Origin: Bacillota bacterium
Lineage (GTDB): Bacteria > Bacillota > Clostridia > Lachnospirales > Bianqueaceae
Assembly: GCA_017441925.1 (NCBI GenBank)
Contig: JAFRUE010000014.1
Span: 105,396-169,395 of the forward strand
Length of the DNA: 64,000 bases
Reading direction: 5' to 3'
The notes beneath the pieces are model-generated. The model saw nothing but the letters and a program-made list of their open reading frames with translations. It was not told where the DNA came from and did not search any database. The position numbers and the translations under genes are program-made. Shown in pieces: positions 42,715-53,309 of this stretch (its first letter is position 1; each line of letters begins with the position of its first letter).

Positions 42715-45700
42715 TTACAGCTTTCTGCCGATTGTGTCAAGGTTGAGATACACCTTGTTGTTGGCCTTCGTGATCTCCTGCAGACGGTTCTCCGGGTCGA
42801 TCTCGACATAGCAGCCCTTCAGATCCGTAATATGATGCAGGTAGAAGATGACCTCACGGGAACGCGGCAGCATGTCTGTCGGAGCCTCGAGCGACGGCAG
42901 CAGAGCGCTCTTGAGCACCTTGCCGTCACGGTTCTTCAGCACGACTTCGACTTCAGGCGTCGCGACCGCTCCGAGTGAATGGATCCGGACATTGATACCG
43001 TGATCGAAGACCTGAATATCGTTCTCGCCGACGCCGAGATCCGGTCTCTGCCAGTAAGGGGTGTCTTCCTTGAGCAGGCGCATCTCGACGACCGTGGTCT
43101 TGCCCGCCGCAAAAGCCAAACGTGCTCTCTCGGTGTACGCGAACGGCACTTCACGTCTCTCTACGTTCTCATCCGCCCTGTCGTCGTCATTGGTATCCAC
43201 ACCTGTCACGACTTCCCACAGCCCCGGCTTCACAACCTGTCCGATCACATCCGCGAAAACGTCACGGTCGGACAGATTGTATACCACGATCCGCAGATGG
43301 TCTTCTTCACAGACAGGCGTCAGGATCGCTACACGCTCATCATCGCACCAGTTGGTGAAACGCCATGTGATGCGGTTCATCGGGAAGGAATAACGTGTCT
43401 GCACGTCGGAAGGATCCGCCAGACGGTCGCAGTACAGCGCGCAAGGCTCACTGTAGACACGGTCGATCCACGGATGTCCGTCGGTATTGTAGTATTCCTT
43501 GACCGCCGCGAGCACGTTCAGCTTCTCGTAACGTTTTGCCACGATGTCCTTGTCGATAACGTCTTCCGTCCCGGCCTTGACAGGATGCAGCGGATAGCCG
43601 GTTTCTCTCTCGGTCATACCGCCTTTATCTGTCTCAGGCATCAGATCCCAGTACTTCTTCTCATTCAGAAGGACAGACGCCGGCGCGAGAAGCGCACGTT
43701 CGCCGCTCCTGCGGTGAGAGATCTCCGGCACTTCGTAGTCATCTTCAAAACGGATATAGGAATGGATATATTTCTCATCCGGATGATAATGCGCGATCAG
43801 ACCGTCCGCCATTTCGCGCAGGATCCGCAGGAGATACGGGTTGCCGTTATACTGCGCTACATACCATGCGATCGCCGGGGAGATGTAGCAGCAGGACTGC
43901 TGGCTGCCCCACGGCTGGTCGTATGCGATTACGGAACCGCTGTAGAAGCAGGACTTAACCAGTCTGTTGCCGGCTTTGTTGACGCCGGTAAGCCACTCCA
44001 GCTGACGCCCGATCTCAAACGCGTGCTCCAGCCACTCCGGACTGCCGGGATGAACGGCAAGACAGGCTGCCAGGCTGACCTGTCCCTCTTCGGAAGAATG
44101 CAGCTCATCGGCCTGGATCGAGCACAGTCCGTTCGTGAACATACCCTGGTCGTAGAAAGCTCTCTCGTTTGCTTCCATCGAGTGGACGACCTTGTCGCCC
44201 TCGCAGTCCATCATGGCATAACGTGCCCAGGACGCGACGAAATCGCCGTCGTCCGACAGACCGCCGCCAAGCTCGCCGTTCGCGATCTGGCGCTTGTCCA
44301 TGAAGAAGCGGATGATCTTCTTATAATGCCGCAGATACTCGACCTGACGGGCCGCCCATGCGGGAACGCCTTCCGGCAGCTTCTCCAGCAGATCCGGCAG
44401 CGGGTACTCCGGTACCTTGTTGCCGTTCGCGTCCGAATACGCCATGCCGCGGCGGTGATACATCATATAATAGTATCCAAGGCCAGGCATATGGTCAGGA
44501 TCCACCTTCAGGAGATCCAGAATATCGCGTTTGAAGCGGACATACGTCGGATAACGCTCGTCCATCGGAGATTCCTCGGTCATATGACCGGCAATATCTC
44601 TGACCTGATTGAAGCGGTCGGCGATATGCTCTGCTTTCGCAAGCTCGGCCTTCTTATAGACCACGCGGATCCTGATGGAGGAAGCAAGCGCAGCTGCGGA
44701 CTCCGGATCGGAGACTGCGATCGTCACGTACAGCAGCCTGTCTTCCGGCAGAATACGGTCGCGCGTATCGATCCACAGCTTCTGATGCGCGGCCTTGCAG
44801 CCGGCCTCCGTGCGGAAGGTGAACCACGCGAGATTGCGCCAGTACCAGTTCGGATCCTTGATCTGGATCGAATAGGCAGCATCCTTGCCCTCACAGGTAT
44901 CGAAACCGAACTCCAGGCCGTCAAGGCCCAGCGCGTTGTCAGCGGTATAAGGAATGACCAGATGGATGAACGGCAGTCCTTCCACACAATCGACCTTTGC
45001 GGAAGTGTCTCCATCTGCTGTGCCCTTCAGCGTGAAGCGCTGATACGGCTGATAGCGCTCCCCGATGAAATCATAAAGGTATTTCTCCTTATCGTCGGCA
45101 CACTCCGTCATCGGCGCGAAGCCGTACGTTACGGAAGCCTCTCCTGCAGGAGCTTTGCCCTCATATACATTGAAAACGGAGAAATCTCCGATCGGCTCTT
45201 CGATCTCTTCATTGGTAAAACGGACCTTGCCGCCGATATGATTCGCGATCGTGTCGACCGTGCGCTCCTCTCCCTGTCTGCGGGTGAAAAGCTCTTCCTT
45301 TACGGAAGCATCATCGTCGACAAGCTCGACCTTACCATAAGCGCTTCCGGAAATCTCGATGTGATTGTACGGCTCATACGGCATATTGAAAGTGATCGCC
45401 TTGCCGGAGAGCGAATAGCAGTCCCAGTCAGGCAGCTGGAAATAATCGTTGCGGCCTTTCAGGCGGGAGCGGTTGTATACGCCCGGCCAGGTCGTCTCAC
45501 GGATACCGTCCATACCCTTGAACCACCAGCGCTTCAGATCGAACGCTTCCGCGATCTCGACCTTGCGCGCGGCTGCTGTTTCCGGGATCCTCGGCACATA
45601 CTGATCCATGCCGCTGCGCAGCAGATAGTCTTTGCGCGTCGCTTCGTCCCTGAAGCAGAACTCATACGGCTTGGCGTCAGGCAGCTTTGCCTCTCCGAGC

Positions 45701-46350
45701 ACCGCGATCTCGTCATCTGAAAGCATATGATCCCAGATAGACAGTTCACACAGATCTCCGCCTCGTGTAAAGTTGTAATCCGTCTGTACGTGCCACGGTC
45801 CGATGATACGGGAATGCGGTCCGAAAGCGTACAGTCCGGCATCATATACGGCCGGTCTGTATTCGCTCGCGGCTTCTTTGCCGTTCACATACAGCTTAAG
45901 TCCCCAAAGTTCGTCCCAAGACACTGCAATATGCGTCCATTTATCCGGTTCGGGAAATCTGAATCCGTCTGTCCAGACACGCGCGCGGGACAGATTGATA
46001 TCCGTCACATAAGCCTCTACACCGTCACCGTTGTAGTCAATACGCATGAAACACTGATCCCAGCTGGAATGGTCCGCGTATCCGACACGGAAGATCGGGA
46101 AAGCCGTCGGGCCCAGCGGGAAACGCGATCTCCACCAGAATGAGAGAGTCCCGCGCTCCGCATAGATGTTGCGTCCGGCCGTCCAGGCCAGAATATCACG
46201 CGTACCGAACTCGATCGCCTTGCCGTTGACACCGTCCGTTTCCTTAACACCGTCTTCAAAGAAAGGCTTTGCCTCGCCGGCCGCTTTCTCCGCAGCTGTC
46301 GAATTACCGGACAGATAGAACAGGAGCGACCTGTTATCAAGATTGTCCAT
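42715..46350 (-). CDS. Giant LamG-like / alpha-toroid-like protein of unknown function
   Basis: 1211 residues, no signal peptide or transmembrane segment. Residues about 20-240 read as a LamG/concanavalin-type jelly roll (GTLSFWWRSRFPLG, DKWTHIAVSWDELWGLKLYVNGKEA, LSIWDHMLSDDEIAVLG). The middle has beta-sandwich-like parts. From about 640 to 930 there is an all-helical region rich in aromatic and acidic residues (DGDFVASWARYAMMDCEGDK, GSQQSCCYISPAIAWYVAQYNG), like the (alpha/alpha) toroids of glycan lyases and hydrolases. A beta domain ends it. It may be a cytoplasmic glycan-active enzyme; no catalytic residue can be named. The ATG at 46350 has AAAGGGG. A 913-codon antisense frame inside it is a shadow. 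Confidence 0.7.
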   Translation of the reverse strand: MDNLDNRSLLFYLSGNSTAAEKAAGEAKPFFEDGVKETDGVNGKAIEFGTRDILAWTAGRNIYAERGTLSFWWRSRFPLGPTAFPIFRVGYADHSSWDQCFMRIDYNGDGVEAYVTDINLSRARVWTDGFRFPEPDKWTHIAVSWDELWGLKLYVNGKEAASEYRPAVYDAGLYAFGPHSRIIGPWHVQTDYNFTRGGDLCELSIWDHMLSDDEIAVLGEAKLPDAKPYEFCFRDEATRKDYLLRSGMDQYVPRIPETAAARKVEIAEAFDLKRWWFKGMDGIRETTWPGVYNRSRLKGRNDYFQLPDWDCYSLSGKAITFNMPYEPYNHIEISGSAYGKVELVDDDASVKEELFTRRQGEERTVDTIANHIGGKVRFTNEEIEEPIGDFSVFNVYEGKAPAGEASVTYGFAPMTECADDKEKYLYDFIGERYQPYQRFTLKGTADGDTSAKVDCVEGLPFIHLVIPYTADNALGLDGLEFGFDTCEGKDAAYSIQIKDPNWYWRNLAWFTFRTEAGCKAAHQKLWIDTRDRILPEDRLLYVTIAVSDPESAAALASSIRIRVVYKKAELAKAEHIADRFNQVRDIAGHMTEESPMDERYPTYVRFKRDILDLLKVDPDHMPGLGYYYMMYHRRGMAYSDANGNKVPEYPLPDLLEKLPEGVPAWAARQVEYLRHYKKIIRFFMDKRQIANGELGGGLSDDGDFVASWARYAMMDCEGDKVVHSMEANERAFYDQGMFTNGLCSIQADELHSSEEGQVSLAACLAVHPGSPEWLEHAFEIGRQLEWLTGVNKAGNRLVKSCFYSGSVIAYDQPWGSQQSCCYISPAIAWYVAQYNGNPYLLRILREMADGLIAHYHPDEKYIHSYIRFEDDYEVPEISHRRSGERALLAPASVLLNEKKYWDLMPETDKGGMTERETGYPLHPVKAGTEDVIDKDIVAKRYEKLNVLAAVKEYYNTDGHPWIDRVYSEPCALYCDRLADPSDVQTRYSFPMNRITWRFTNWCDDERVAILTPVCEEDHLRIVVYNLSDRDVFADVIGQVVKPGLWEVVTGVDTNDDDRADENVERREVPFAYTERARLAFAAGKTTVVEMRLLKEDTPYWQRPDLGVGENDIQVFDHGINVRIHSLGAVATPEVEVVLKNRDGKVLKSALLPSLEAPTDMLPRSREVIFYLHHITDLKGCYVEIDPENRLQEITKANNKVYLNLDTIGRKL

Positions 46351-46405
46351 ATTGACCCCTTTCCACAGCATAGCCATGCTGCATTACAATTTGTATCTGT
46401 TCGCT

Positions 46406-46434
46406 ATTATACAACAAAACAAAGCATTTGTATA
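46406..46434 (-). promoter_or_regulatory. Promoter of the LamG-type gene operon
   Basis: TATACA (46434-46429), 17 nt, perfect TATAAT (46411-46406) on the minus strand. It would drive the five-gene run ending at 37778. Confidence 0.6.
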
Positions 46435-46442
46435 GATGAAAA

Positions 46443-47564
46443 TCAGTCCTGCTGATAGAGAAGACGGGTGGGTGACGCAAGTGCCGGTCGGAGTACCGCA
46501 AGCGTACAGCCTACCAGATGGCAGGCGAAATACACAAGCGCTGCTATGGGTTTCCCCAGCACGAGCGCAACAGCTGCCACTCCCGCAGCCGGCAGGAGCG
46601 TCTGTTCTATCAGTACCATGACCGCGAGAGCCGGTCCGCTGACACCCAGCGTCCGCATCAGCGCGTAGGTCCGCGTTTCGCCCCGGACCGCCAGGAAGCC
46701 GATCAGGAATCCCGCCGCGAGGCTTAAGATCGCGCTGATGGGCAACAGATAATCCGTCCTGCTTATATTCTGCTCCAGCTCGGTAATACTGGCCTTATAC
46801 TGCCGGTCCTGCACCGTCAGAGCCGGACGGGTGGAATAGGAAGCGGGATCCACGGTCGTAAAGACCTCCATCGCTTTCTCCATCATCTCTTCGGCTTTGG
46901 TATTATCCGCCAGGATAAACGAAAGCGAATCCGTCCGCGACGCGCCGCCGGCGCCTGTTAATCTGGAGGTCGCCGCGTAAGGCGCGTAGAAATCCGATCC
47001 CTGCCCTCTGAACCATCCGACCACCAGAAAAGTCCTGTCGATCAGTTCTTCTTTCGGCCCCATAGTCGGCATGGAAATCGTCATCGAAATCTGCTGTCCG
47101 GCCAGTGATTCATAATACTCTTCCGCTACCAGACAGATATACTCGGAGCTGCCGAAGAAATCCTCCACCACATAGTCACAGCTGCCGCCCTTAGCGGGAT
47201 TCAGCTTATCCGATGCTTCTCTGCTGTTTACACCGATCAGAGAACCGCTGCCAAGGGAAGAACTGCAGGGAAGATCCATGGACAGATTGAGCTTTTTCAC
47301 GTAATTGCCCAGCCCTTTCTCCGGATCATTGACAAAATCCGCAAAACTCTGATTCAGACTCAGATTCTGGGCGCGGATCCCCCTGCTGTCCGTTACGACG
47401 CACAGGATCTCATAACCCGAACGCACTTCTTCAAGCTCTGTCTGCAGCCCTTCCCGGTAACGGACAAGATAGCACAGGAAAAAACAGAAGGCTGCAGCCA
47501 TGACCAGTCCCATCAGCGACAGCCAGGGACGACGGACAATTCTCCTGATCACATATTTCATCAT
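46443..47564 (-). CDS. ABC transporter permease, FtsX/MacB type (second permease)
   Basis: 373 residues. An N-terminal helix (WLSLMGLVMAAAFCFFLCYLV), a large extracytoplasmic domain (about 40-255), then three helices (LLPISAILSLAAGFLIGFLAV; LAVMVLIEQTLLPAAGVAAVALVL; a last one near 345): the standard four-helix MacB-like layout. It is the third gene of an ATPase-permease-permease operon, 3 nt after the larger permease. Substrates of this exporter type include peptides, lipoproteins and antibiotics; none can be assigned. Confidence 0.88.
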   Translation of the reverse strand: MMKYVIRRIVRRPWLSLMGLVMAAAFCFFLCYLVRYREGLQTELEEVRSGYEILCVVTDSRGIRAQNLSLNQSFADFVNDPEKGLGNYVKKLNLSMDLPCSSSLGSGSLIGVNSREASDKLNPAKGGSCDYVVEDFFGSSEYICLVAEEYYESLAGQQISMTISMPTMGPKEELIDRTFLVVGWFRGQGSDFYAPYAATSRLTGAGGASRTDSLSFILADNTKAEEMMEKAMEVFTTVDPASYSTRPALTVQDRQYKASITELEQNISRTDYLLPISAILSLAAGFLIGFLAVRGETRTYALMRTLGVSGPALAVMVLIEQTLLPAAGVAAVALVLGKPIAALVYFACHLVGCTLAVLRPALASPTRLLYQQD

Positions 47565-47567
47565 GCC

Positions 47568-49505
47568 TCATCCCTCCATCAGTCTGCGCGGATCCTGCCC
47601 GGCGAGCCTTCCGGCCTGAATGGCCAGCAGAACAGCAAAAACCGCAAGCTCTGCTGCAGCGAGCATCAACAGCTTCTCCAAGCCCAGGCTGCTTTCCCGG
47701 ACCATATCCGCCAGCGAGATCTCCGTGATCGTGTTGCTGAAGCCCCGGGCAGCAGTATTGACGCTTGCGAGCGCGTCCTGCAGGATCCGGTTCTGTACCA
47801 GCTTCATGACCGCTCCGCCCGCAGCGCTTCCGATAATAACGCCTGCAAAAGCGATCAGGAACCCTCCGCCGAAAAGATAGCTTCCCGCTTTGCGGGGTGA
47901 ACAGCCCAGGGACCGCATGGTGCCCAGATTCTTCTTCTCACCGGCCTGGAACATCAGCAGATACAGGATCAGGAAAATAACAAATCCGCAGGCGGACAGC
48001 GCCATCAGACGGCTCATGGAGATCACCATGGAATCGATGCTCTTCTGGACTTCCTCATAGCCCTGATCGAACGCGTAGAACTGGCCTGCATAGGGACTTT
48101 TATCGAGCTCCAGCAGGAAATCGTTCTCCTTTCCGTTCTGCAGTTCGATGCTGAGCTCAAGGCCATAGATATCATCGCCGCCTTTTTCTTCCGGAATCGT
48201 TCCAAGCCCACCGGGGATCTGCGCTTTCCGCGGCATAAAGACCGTATTCGGCGTGAAATCATACGTGCCCCAGGACCATTCGCCTATCATTTTATAGATG
48301 CCGACCAGGGTATATTCCTCTTCTTCTCCGTATTCCTGCTGCATGGAAAAGAGATCTACCGTCGGATTGTTCCTGGGCGAACCCGGCCGGCTGAAACTGC
48401 TGCCGTAACTCAGGTCGCCTGGATCCTCGAAAGCTCCCAGATATTGCCGCAGCGTGACTGTGTCACCTACCTGCAGTTCACCACGGGCCGCCATTTTTTC
48501 GGACAGGATCAGAACCCTGCTGCCGCCCTCATACTCTTCCGCAGTGAAGCTGCGTCCTTCTGCAATATAAGCCTGCCCTGTCAGAAACTCATACATGCTT
48601 TCCAGATGATCAGTCCCGATGACAGGCAGACTGTGCTGCTGGATCTCCCATTTTTCCTGATAGGAAGTCCAGATCTCCGCATCCGGCTCATAAGCCAGTA
48701 TCTCTTCATAGCTATTCAGATCGAGCCTCTCCGCCGCGGGAAAAGCATATGTCTCATTCAGAACGGGAGCACCGGTCCCGTCCGTCTCCACAGTCGGAAG
48801 ATAGCCCATCAGAAGCCCGTCTTCCTCTTTGGCAAAGCCCATATTCAGCAGCAAAGCGCCCGGATACCGGATGCTGACCGGGAAATTCCTGCTGTTGGAA
48901 AACCGGATCCCGGGATCGAAATATCCGTTCACGAGATAGATTTTTCCTTTCCGGAAGAAATCCACCGCGTCCCGTCCCCCGGCAAGCTGTACCATTCCGG
49001 TCATCTCCCGCCGGTACTCGGCAAGCGCCTGGATATCGTTCTCGGCATAATCTTCGCTGATCAGCATGGTCCTGCCAAGGATCATATCCAGATACAGCGC
49101 GTTATTGCGTTCCTCAACATTGTTCATGTAAACGATGAACGATGTCAGGCAATACGGCAAAGGATTCCCGTTGGAGCGAAAGCTCCTGTTCTTGTTGATC
49201 TCCGTCACCGGACTGAACGAAGGGGACACCGCGGCGCTGACCGTGTGACTCCGTACCGCCTTAACAGAATCCATATTCTCAAAAAAAGCCTTGTCTTCCT
49301 GGGTAAAATACCGCGGTTCTCCTATGCTTGACGGATCGGTGCGGACTGCGATCGCCGTGTGGTTCTCATCGAGTGTCCTAGACAGCCGCGAGGTGGAATA
49401 CCACAGCGAGATGCCAAGCAGCAGGAAAGCGCTCACCGCACCGCAGACGAGCAGCCAGAGGAGAGATGTGACAGGCCGCCTCCATAAACGGATCTTAATG
49501 TTCAT
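47568..49505 (-). CDS. ABC transporter permease, FtsX/MacB type (large)
   Basis: 645 residues: an N-terminal helix (SLLWLLVCGAVSAFLLLGISLWY), an unusually long extracytoplasmic domain (about 45-500), then three C-terminal helices (LMALSACGFVIFLILYLLMF; AGSYLFGGGFLIAFAGVIIGSAAGGA; LLMLAAAELAVFAVLLAI). The ATG at 49505 overlaps the ATPase stop, which argues against the longer frame to 49580. It pairs with the smaller permease to form a heterodimeric export channel. Confidence 0.88.
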   Translation of the reverse strand: MNIKIRLWRRPVTSLLWLLVCGAVSAFLLLGISLWYSTSRLSRTLDENHTAIAVRTDPSSIGEPRYFTQEDKAFFENMDSVKAVRSHTVSAAVSPSFSPVTEINKNRSFRSNGNPLPYCLTSFIVYMNNVEERNNALYLDMILGRTMLISEDYAENDIQALAEYRREMTGMVQLAGGRDAVDFFRKGKIYLVNGYFDPGIRFSNSRNFPVSIRYPGALLLNMGFAKEEDGLLMGYLPTVETDGTGAPVLNETYAFPAAERLDLNSYEEILAYEPDAEIWTSYQEKWEIQQHSLPVIGTDHLESMYEFLTGQAYIAEGRSFTAEEYEGGSRVLILSEKMAARGELQVGDTVTLRQYLGAFEDPGDLSYGSSFSRPGSPRNNPTVDLFSMQQEYGEEEEYTLVGIYKMIGEWSWGTYDFTPNTVFMPRKAQIPGGLGTIPEEKGGDDIYGLELSIELQNGKENDFLLELDKSPYAGQFYAFDQGYEEVQKSIDSMVISMSRLMALSACGFVIFLILYLLMFQAGEKKNLGTMRSLGCSPRKAGSYLFGGGFLIAFAGVIIGSAAGGAVMKLVQNRILQDALASVNTAARGFSNTITEISLADMVRESSLGLEKLLMLAAAELAVFAVLLAIQAGRLAGQDPRRLMEG

Positions 49506-50181
49506 GTGACTCCTCTTCCTCCAGGACCCCGTCCTGCATAAGATAAACTTGATCCATCTGCGCCGCGATTTCCAGATCATGGGTGATGATGATCACACAG
49601 CGGCCGTCCTCATGGGCGAGTCTCAGCAGAATATCCACTACCTGCGCGGAATTGCCTTCATCCAGGTTGCCGGTCGGCTCGTCTGCCAGGATCAGCTCGT
49701 TGCCCGCCGCCAGGGCTCGCGCGATCGCGACGCGCTGCTGTTCTCCGCCGGAAAGCTGCGGCGGATAGCGTCTGAACTGGTCTTTTGCGATCCCGACGGC
49801 CAGGAGTTCTTTCTCCGCCCTCTCCCGTGCTTCCGGACCTCTGACGCCCTTTAGGTTCATCGAATACAAAACGTTCTCTATGACCGTCAGCAGCGGAAAC
49901 AGATTATAATTCTGATAGATGACCGCCGCATTGTCTCTGCGGTAGGCATCCCGGTCGATCTTGCGGGTGTCCTGTCCCCGGAACAGGATCCTGCCGTCCC
50001 ACGGCAGCTCCAGCCCCGCCAGCAGGGACAGTAAAGTGGTTTTGCCGCTGCCGCTCTTTCCGACGATGGCATAAGCTTTGCCCTGTTCAAAAGAACAGTC
50101 GGCCTTCTTGACCGCGTGAACGGTCTGATATTTGTTCTGATAGGAAAAACTGACGTTTTCGACCTGTAAGATGCTGTTCAT
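49495..50181 (-). CDS. ABC transporter ATPase (MacB/LolD-like)
   Basis: 228 residues: Walker [17 protein letters not shown] near 42, Q-loop IYQNYNLFP, signature [16 protein letters not shown] near 140, Walker [13 protein letters not shown] near 163, and H-loop [10 protein letters not shown]. This is the small ATPase type that energises FtsX-like permeases. The ATG at 50181 follows AAAGGAG and begins [15 protein letters not shown]; a 35-residue longer frame lacks a ribosome site. Confidence 0.95.
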   Translation of the reverse strand: MNSILQVENVSFSYQNKYQTVHAVKKADCSFEQGKAYAIVGKSGSGKTTLLSLLAGLELPWDGRILFRGQDTRKIDRDAYRRDNAAVIYQNYNLFPLLTVIENVLYSMNLKGVRGPEARERAEKELLAVGIAKDQFRRYPPQLSGGEQQRVAIARALAAGNELILADEPTGNLDEGNSAQVVDILLRLAHEDGRCVIIITHDLEIAAQMDQVYLMQDGVLEEEESHEH

Positions 50182-50289
50182 GGCAGCTCCTTTGCTCTTG
50201 TGTGATTCGTGTCCCGCCGCCCTGTTCTTCGAGGGATCTGTCCTTTGAAGGTTCTGTTCCTTACCGGCATGGGTTCTCTGTTTCAAACG

Positions 50290-50318
50290 ATTATAACATA
50301 CGCAAAAGCAAAAGTCGA
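50290..50318 (-). promoter_or_regulatory. Promoter of the ABC exporter operon
   Basis: TCGACT (50318-50313), 17 nt, perfect TATAAT (50295-50290) on the minus strand. Confidence 0.6.
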
Positions 50319-50451
50319 GAATCCGGCCGCCAATGCCTCATTTGAAGCCGCCAAAACCTCACCGGAGACCCTCAAATATCAGAGTTGGGACATGAAGCTG
50401 CTCCAGGAACTTCACGATAGGGACAGTTTTGCAGAGGCTGATCATATCCAT

Positions 50452-50484
50452 AAGAAAACCGCCAGCCGTTTTTTCGACTGGCGG
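50452..50484 (-). terminator. Terminator of clpB
   Basis: On the minus strand CCGCCAG...CTGGCGG with an A-rich loop is followed by TTTTCTTA. Confidence 0.8.
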
Positions 50485-50523
50485 TAAGGCCGTCTTTATT
50501 CCGTCCCTTTCGGGCCGGCCGCA

Positions 50524-53121
50524 TCAGGTCCTGACGATCAGACCGTTCTCGTCTGCATCGATCGTAAAGACCGTCCCTTCATGGATCTTGCCTTCGATAA
50601 TGGTCCTGGCGACCCTGTTCTCGACCTGGCTCTGAATATATCTGCGCAGCGGACGCGCTCCGTAGATCGGATCGTAACCGTTCGTGACAATGTAGTCGCG
50701 GGCCGCATCGGTCATCGTTACGGACATCTGCTGCTCCTTCAGCCTGTCGGACAGCCCTGTGATCATCAGATCCACGATGCTGCGGATCTCGTCGCGGGAC
50801 AGCGGTTTGAAGAATACGATCTCGTCCAGACGGTTCAGGAACTCCGGACGGAACGTTTTCTTCAGCAGTTCAGAGACTCTCTCGCGGGCTTCCGGTTCGA
50901 TCTCTCCGCCTTCGATTCCATCAAGCAGTATCTGGGAACCGAGATTGGACGTCAGAATGATCAGTGTATTCTTGAAATCGACCACATGGCCCTGTGAGTC
51001 TGTGATCCGCCCGTCGTCCAGCACCTGCAGCAGGATATTGAAAACATCCGGATGCGCTTTTTCGATCTCATCGAAAAGCACTACGCTGTAGGGATGGCGG
51101 CGGACCGCCTCAGTCAGCTGACCGCCTTCGTCATATCCGACGTATCCCGGAGGCGCTCCGATCAGACGCGATACGGAGAATTTCTCCATATATTCGCTCA
51201 TATCGATACGGACCATATTCTTCTCATCATCGAAAAGCGATGCTGCCAGGGTCTTGGCAAGTTCGGTCTTGCCGACACCGGTCGGTCCGAGGAAAAGGAA
51301 CGAGCCGATCGGGCGGTTCGGATCCTGAATGCCGGCCCGGGACCGCAGCACGGTCTCCGAGACCTTGTTCACGGCTTCATCCTGACCGATGACCCGTTTA
51401 TGCAGCTCATCCGGCAGATGCAGCAGTTTGGTCCGTTCCGTCTCCATCAATTTGGATACCGGAATACCGGTCCAGCGGGCGACGATCTCCGCGATCTCAT
51501 CCTCTGTCACGGCATTCCGCATGAATTCATGCTTGCTCCCGTCTTCGGACTTTGCAGCAGCTTCTGCCTCCGCCAGCTCCTTCTGCAGCGCCGGCAGCCG
51601 ACCGTAATTCAGCTCGGCGGCTTTGTTCAGATCATAGGACAGCTGCGCCTGCTCGATCTCAGCATTGACCTTCTCGATCTCCTCCCTCAGCCGCTGAACT
51701 TTGCCGATACTGTCCTTCTCCTGCTCATAGCGCGCACGCATGCTCTTCATCTGATCCCGCAGATTCTCGAGTTCCTCGGTCAGCGCGGCAAGCCGTTCCT
51801 GAGAAAGCGTATCCGTCTCCTTGCGAAGCGCGGTCTGCTCGATCTCAAGACGCATGATCTTACGGCGGACCTCATCGATCTCAGCGGGCATGGAATCCAT
51901 CTCCGTCCGGATCGTCGCGCATGCCTCATCGACAAGGTCAATAGCCTTATCCGGCAGGAAACGGTCGGAAATATACCGGTCCGAAAGCGTCGCGGCGGCC
52001 ACAAGGGCATTATCCATGATCTTGACCCCGTGATAGACTTCATACCGCTCCTTCAGTCCCCGAAGGATCGAGATCGTATCCTCCACTGACGGCTCGGCGA
52101 CCATAACCGGCTGGAAACGCCGCTCCAGCGCGGCATCTTTCTCGATATACTGCCGGTATTCATTCAGTGTCGTCGCTCCAATGCAGTGCAGCTCACCGCG
52201 CGCAAGCATCGGCTTAAGGATATTGCCGGCGTCCATGGCGCCCTGCGTTTTGCCCGCGCCTACGATCGTATGCAGCTCATCGATGAAAAGCAGGATCCGT
52301 CCGTTGGAGCTCTTGACCTCGTTCAGCACGGATTTGAGCCTCTCCTCGAACTCGCCCTGATATTTCGCGCCGGCAATCAGTGAGCCCATATCCAGTGAGA
52401 AGACCGTCTTGTCCTTCAATCCGCCAGGAACGTCCCCGCGGACGATCCGCTGCGCAAGTCCCTCTGCGATCGCAGTCTTGCCGACACCCGGCTCACCGAT
52501 CAGGACAGGATTGTTCTTTGTCTTACGGCTGAGGATCCGGATCACGTTGCGGATCTCCTCATCACGGCCGATGACCGGATCCAGCTTGTGATCGGCCGCC
52601 ATCGCCGTCAGATCCGAACCGTATTTCTTAAGCGCTTCGTACGTATCCTCCGGTGTATCGCTTGTCACGCGCGTATTGCCGCGGACCTCCATCAGGACCT
52701 TCAGGAACGGGTCCTTCTGAACATTATACCGGCGGAACAGATCCTGCAGCGCATAGTCCCGGCTGTCCAGCATGGCAAGGAAAAGATGCTCGACCGAGAT
52801 GTATTCGTCGTTCATCTGCTTCGCGTACTTGCCGGCTGCCGTCATCAGACGGTCCGTCTCCTGCGAAATATAGATCTTGCCGGCTTCACGTCCGGGCCCC
52901 GTCACAGAACTGATCCGTGTAAGCGCTTCCTCCGCTCCGCGCTTCAGTGCGTCCGTATCGACCTGCATACGGTCAAGCAGTGATACGATCAGACTGTCAT
53001 CCTGCGTCAGCAAAGCGTACAGAAGGTGCGCCGGCGCGATCTCCATATGATTATGTTCCACCGCCGCACTCTGGGCTGCCTTGATGGCTTCCATTGTTTT
53101 CACGGTAAAATTATTATCCAT
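50524..53121 (-). CDS. clpB: ClpB disaggregase (Hsp100)
   Basis: 865 residues, the normal length. The Clp N domain starts [20 protein letters not shown]. First ATPase: [13 protein letters not shown] near 205, then [12 protein letters not shown]. The M-domain coiled coil lies near 405-525. Second ATPase: [13 protein letters not shown] near 605, and the C-terminal [15 protein letters not shown]. The long M domain separates ClpB from ClpC. With DnaK it dissolves aggregated proteins. A consensus promoter and a terminator make it a single-gene unit. No clear CtsR or CIRCE site is seen upstream. Confidence 0.97.
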   Translation of the reverse strand: MDNNFTVKTMEAIKAAQSAAVEHNHMEIAPAHLLYALLTQDDSLIVSLLDRMQVDTDALKRGAEEALTRISSVTGPGREAGKIYISQETDRLMTAAGKYAKQMNDEYISVEHLFLAMLDSRDYALQDLFRRYNVQKDPFLKVLMEVRGNTRVTSDTPEDTYEALKKYGSDLTAMAADHKLDPVIGRDEEIRNVIRILSRKTKNNPVLIGEPGVGKTAIAEGLAQRIVRGDVPGGLKDKTVFSLDMGSLIAGAKYQGEFEERLKSVLNEVKSSNGRILLFIDELHTIVGAGKTQGAMDAGNILKPMLARGELHCIGATTLNEYRQYIEKDAALERRFQPVMVAEPSVEDTISILRGLKERYEVYHGVKIMDNALVAAATLSDRYISDRFLPDKAIDLVDEACATIRTEMDSMPAEIDEVRRKIMRLEIEQTALRKETDTLSQERLAALTEELENLRDQMKSMRARYEQEKDSIGKVQRLREEIEKVNAEIEQAQLSYDLNKAAELNYGRLPALQKELAEAEAAAKSEDGSKHEFMRNAVTEDEIAEIVARWTGIPVSKLMETERTKLLHLPDELHKRVIGQDEAVNKVSETVLRSRAGIQDPNRPIGSFLFLGPTGVGKTELAKTLAASLFDDEKNMVRIDMSEYMEKFSVSRLIGAPPGYVGYDEGGQLTEAVRRHPYSVVLFDEIEKAHPDVFNILLQVLDDGRITDSQGHVVDFKNTLIILTSNLGSQILLDGIEGGEIEPEARERVSELLKKTFRPEFLNRLDEIVFFKPLSRDEIRSIVDLMITGLSDRLKEQQMSVTMTDAARDYIVTNGYDPIYGARPLRRYIQSQVENRVARTIIEGKIHEGTVFTIDADENGLIVRT

Positions 53122-53182
53122 AAGTATTCCTCCTCCCGCATCCGTCAGGGACAGGATCTGCCTCCTCTGATGCTGATCATAC

Positions 53183-53211
53183 TATAGCACAGCTCACATA
53201 TTTTGTCAATA
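53183..53211 (-). promoter_or_regulatory. Promoter of clpB
   Basis: Perfect TTGACA (53211-53206), 17 nt, TATAGT (53188-53183) on the minus strand; the start codon lies about 60 nt further. Confidence 0.85.
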
Positions 53212-53264
53212 TTATTATATAATTTATTTTGCAAATTATTTGAAAACCGTCGACGCGAAAAGCA

Positions 53265-53290
53265 CAAAAAACCGCGGTACTACCCGCGGT
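53265..53290 (-). terminator. Terminator of the 53310 gene
   Basis: On the minus strand ACCGCGG-GTAGT-ACCGCGGT is followed by TTTTTG. Confidence 0.85.
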
Positions 53291-53309
53291 CTCCCGGAAT
53301 CTCTGTTAT

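Larger units (their letters stand above)
50182..50523. other. Intergenic region between the ABC operon and clpB
   Basis: It holds the ABC operon promoter (50290-50318) and the clpB terminator (50452-50484). A 92-codon plus-strand frame here has no ribosome site and includes the terminator, so it is not taken as a gene. Confidence 0.7.

Noticed and set aside
42979..45720. 913-codon plus-strand open frame
   Set aside because: It lies wholly antisense to the 1211-residue gene, which has a promoter, a ribosome site and domain-like sequence. The antisense translation is compositionally odd (Arg/Leu/Ile/His-rich, no domain) and has no ribosome site.
50209..50487. 92-codon plus-strand open frame
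   Set aside because: No ribosome site, overlaps the ABC promoter and the clpB terminator, no homology recognised.
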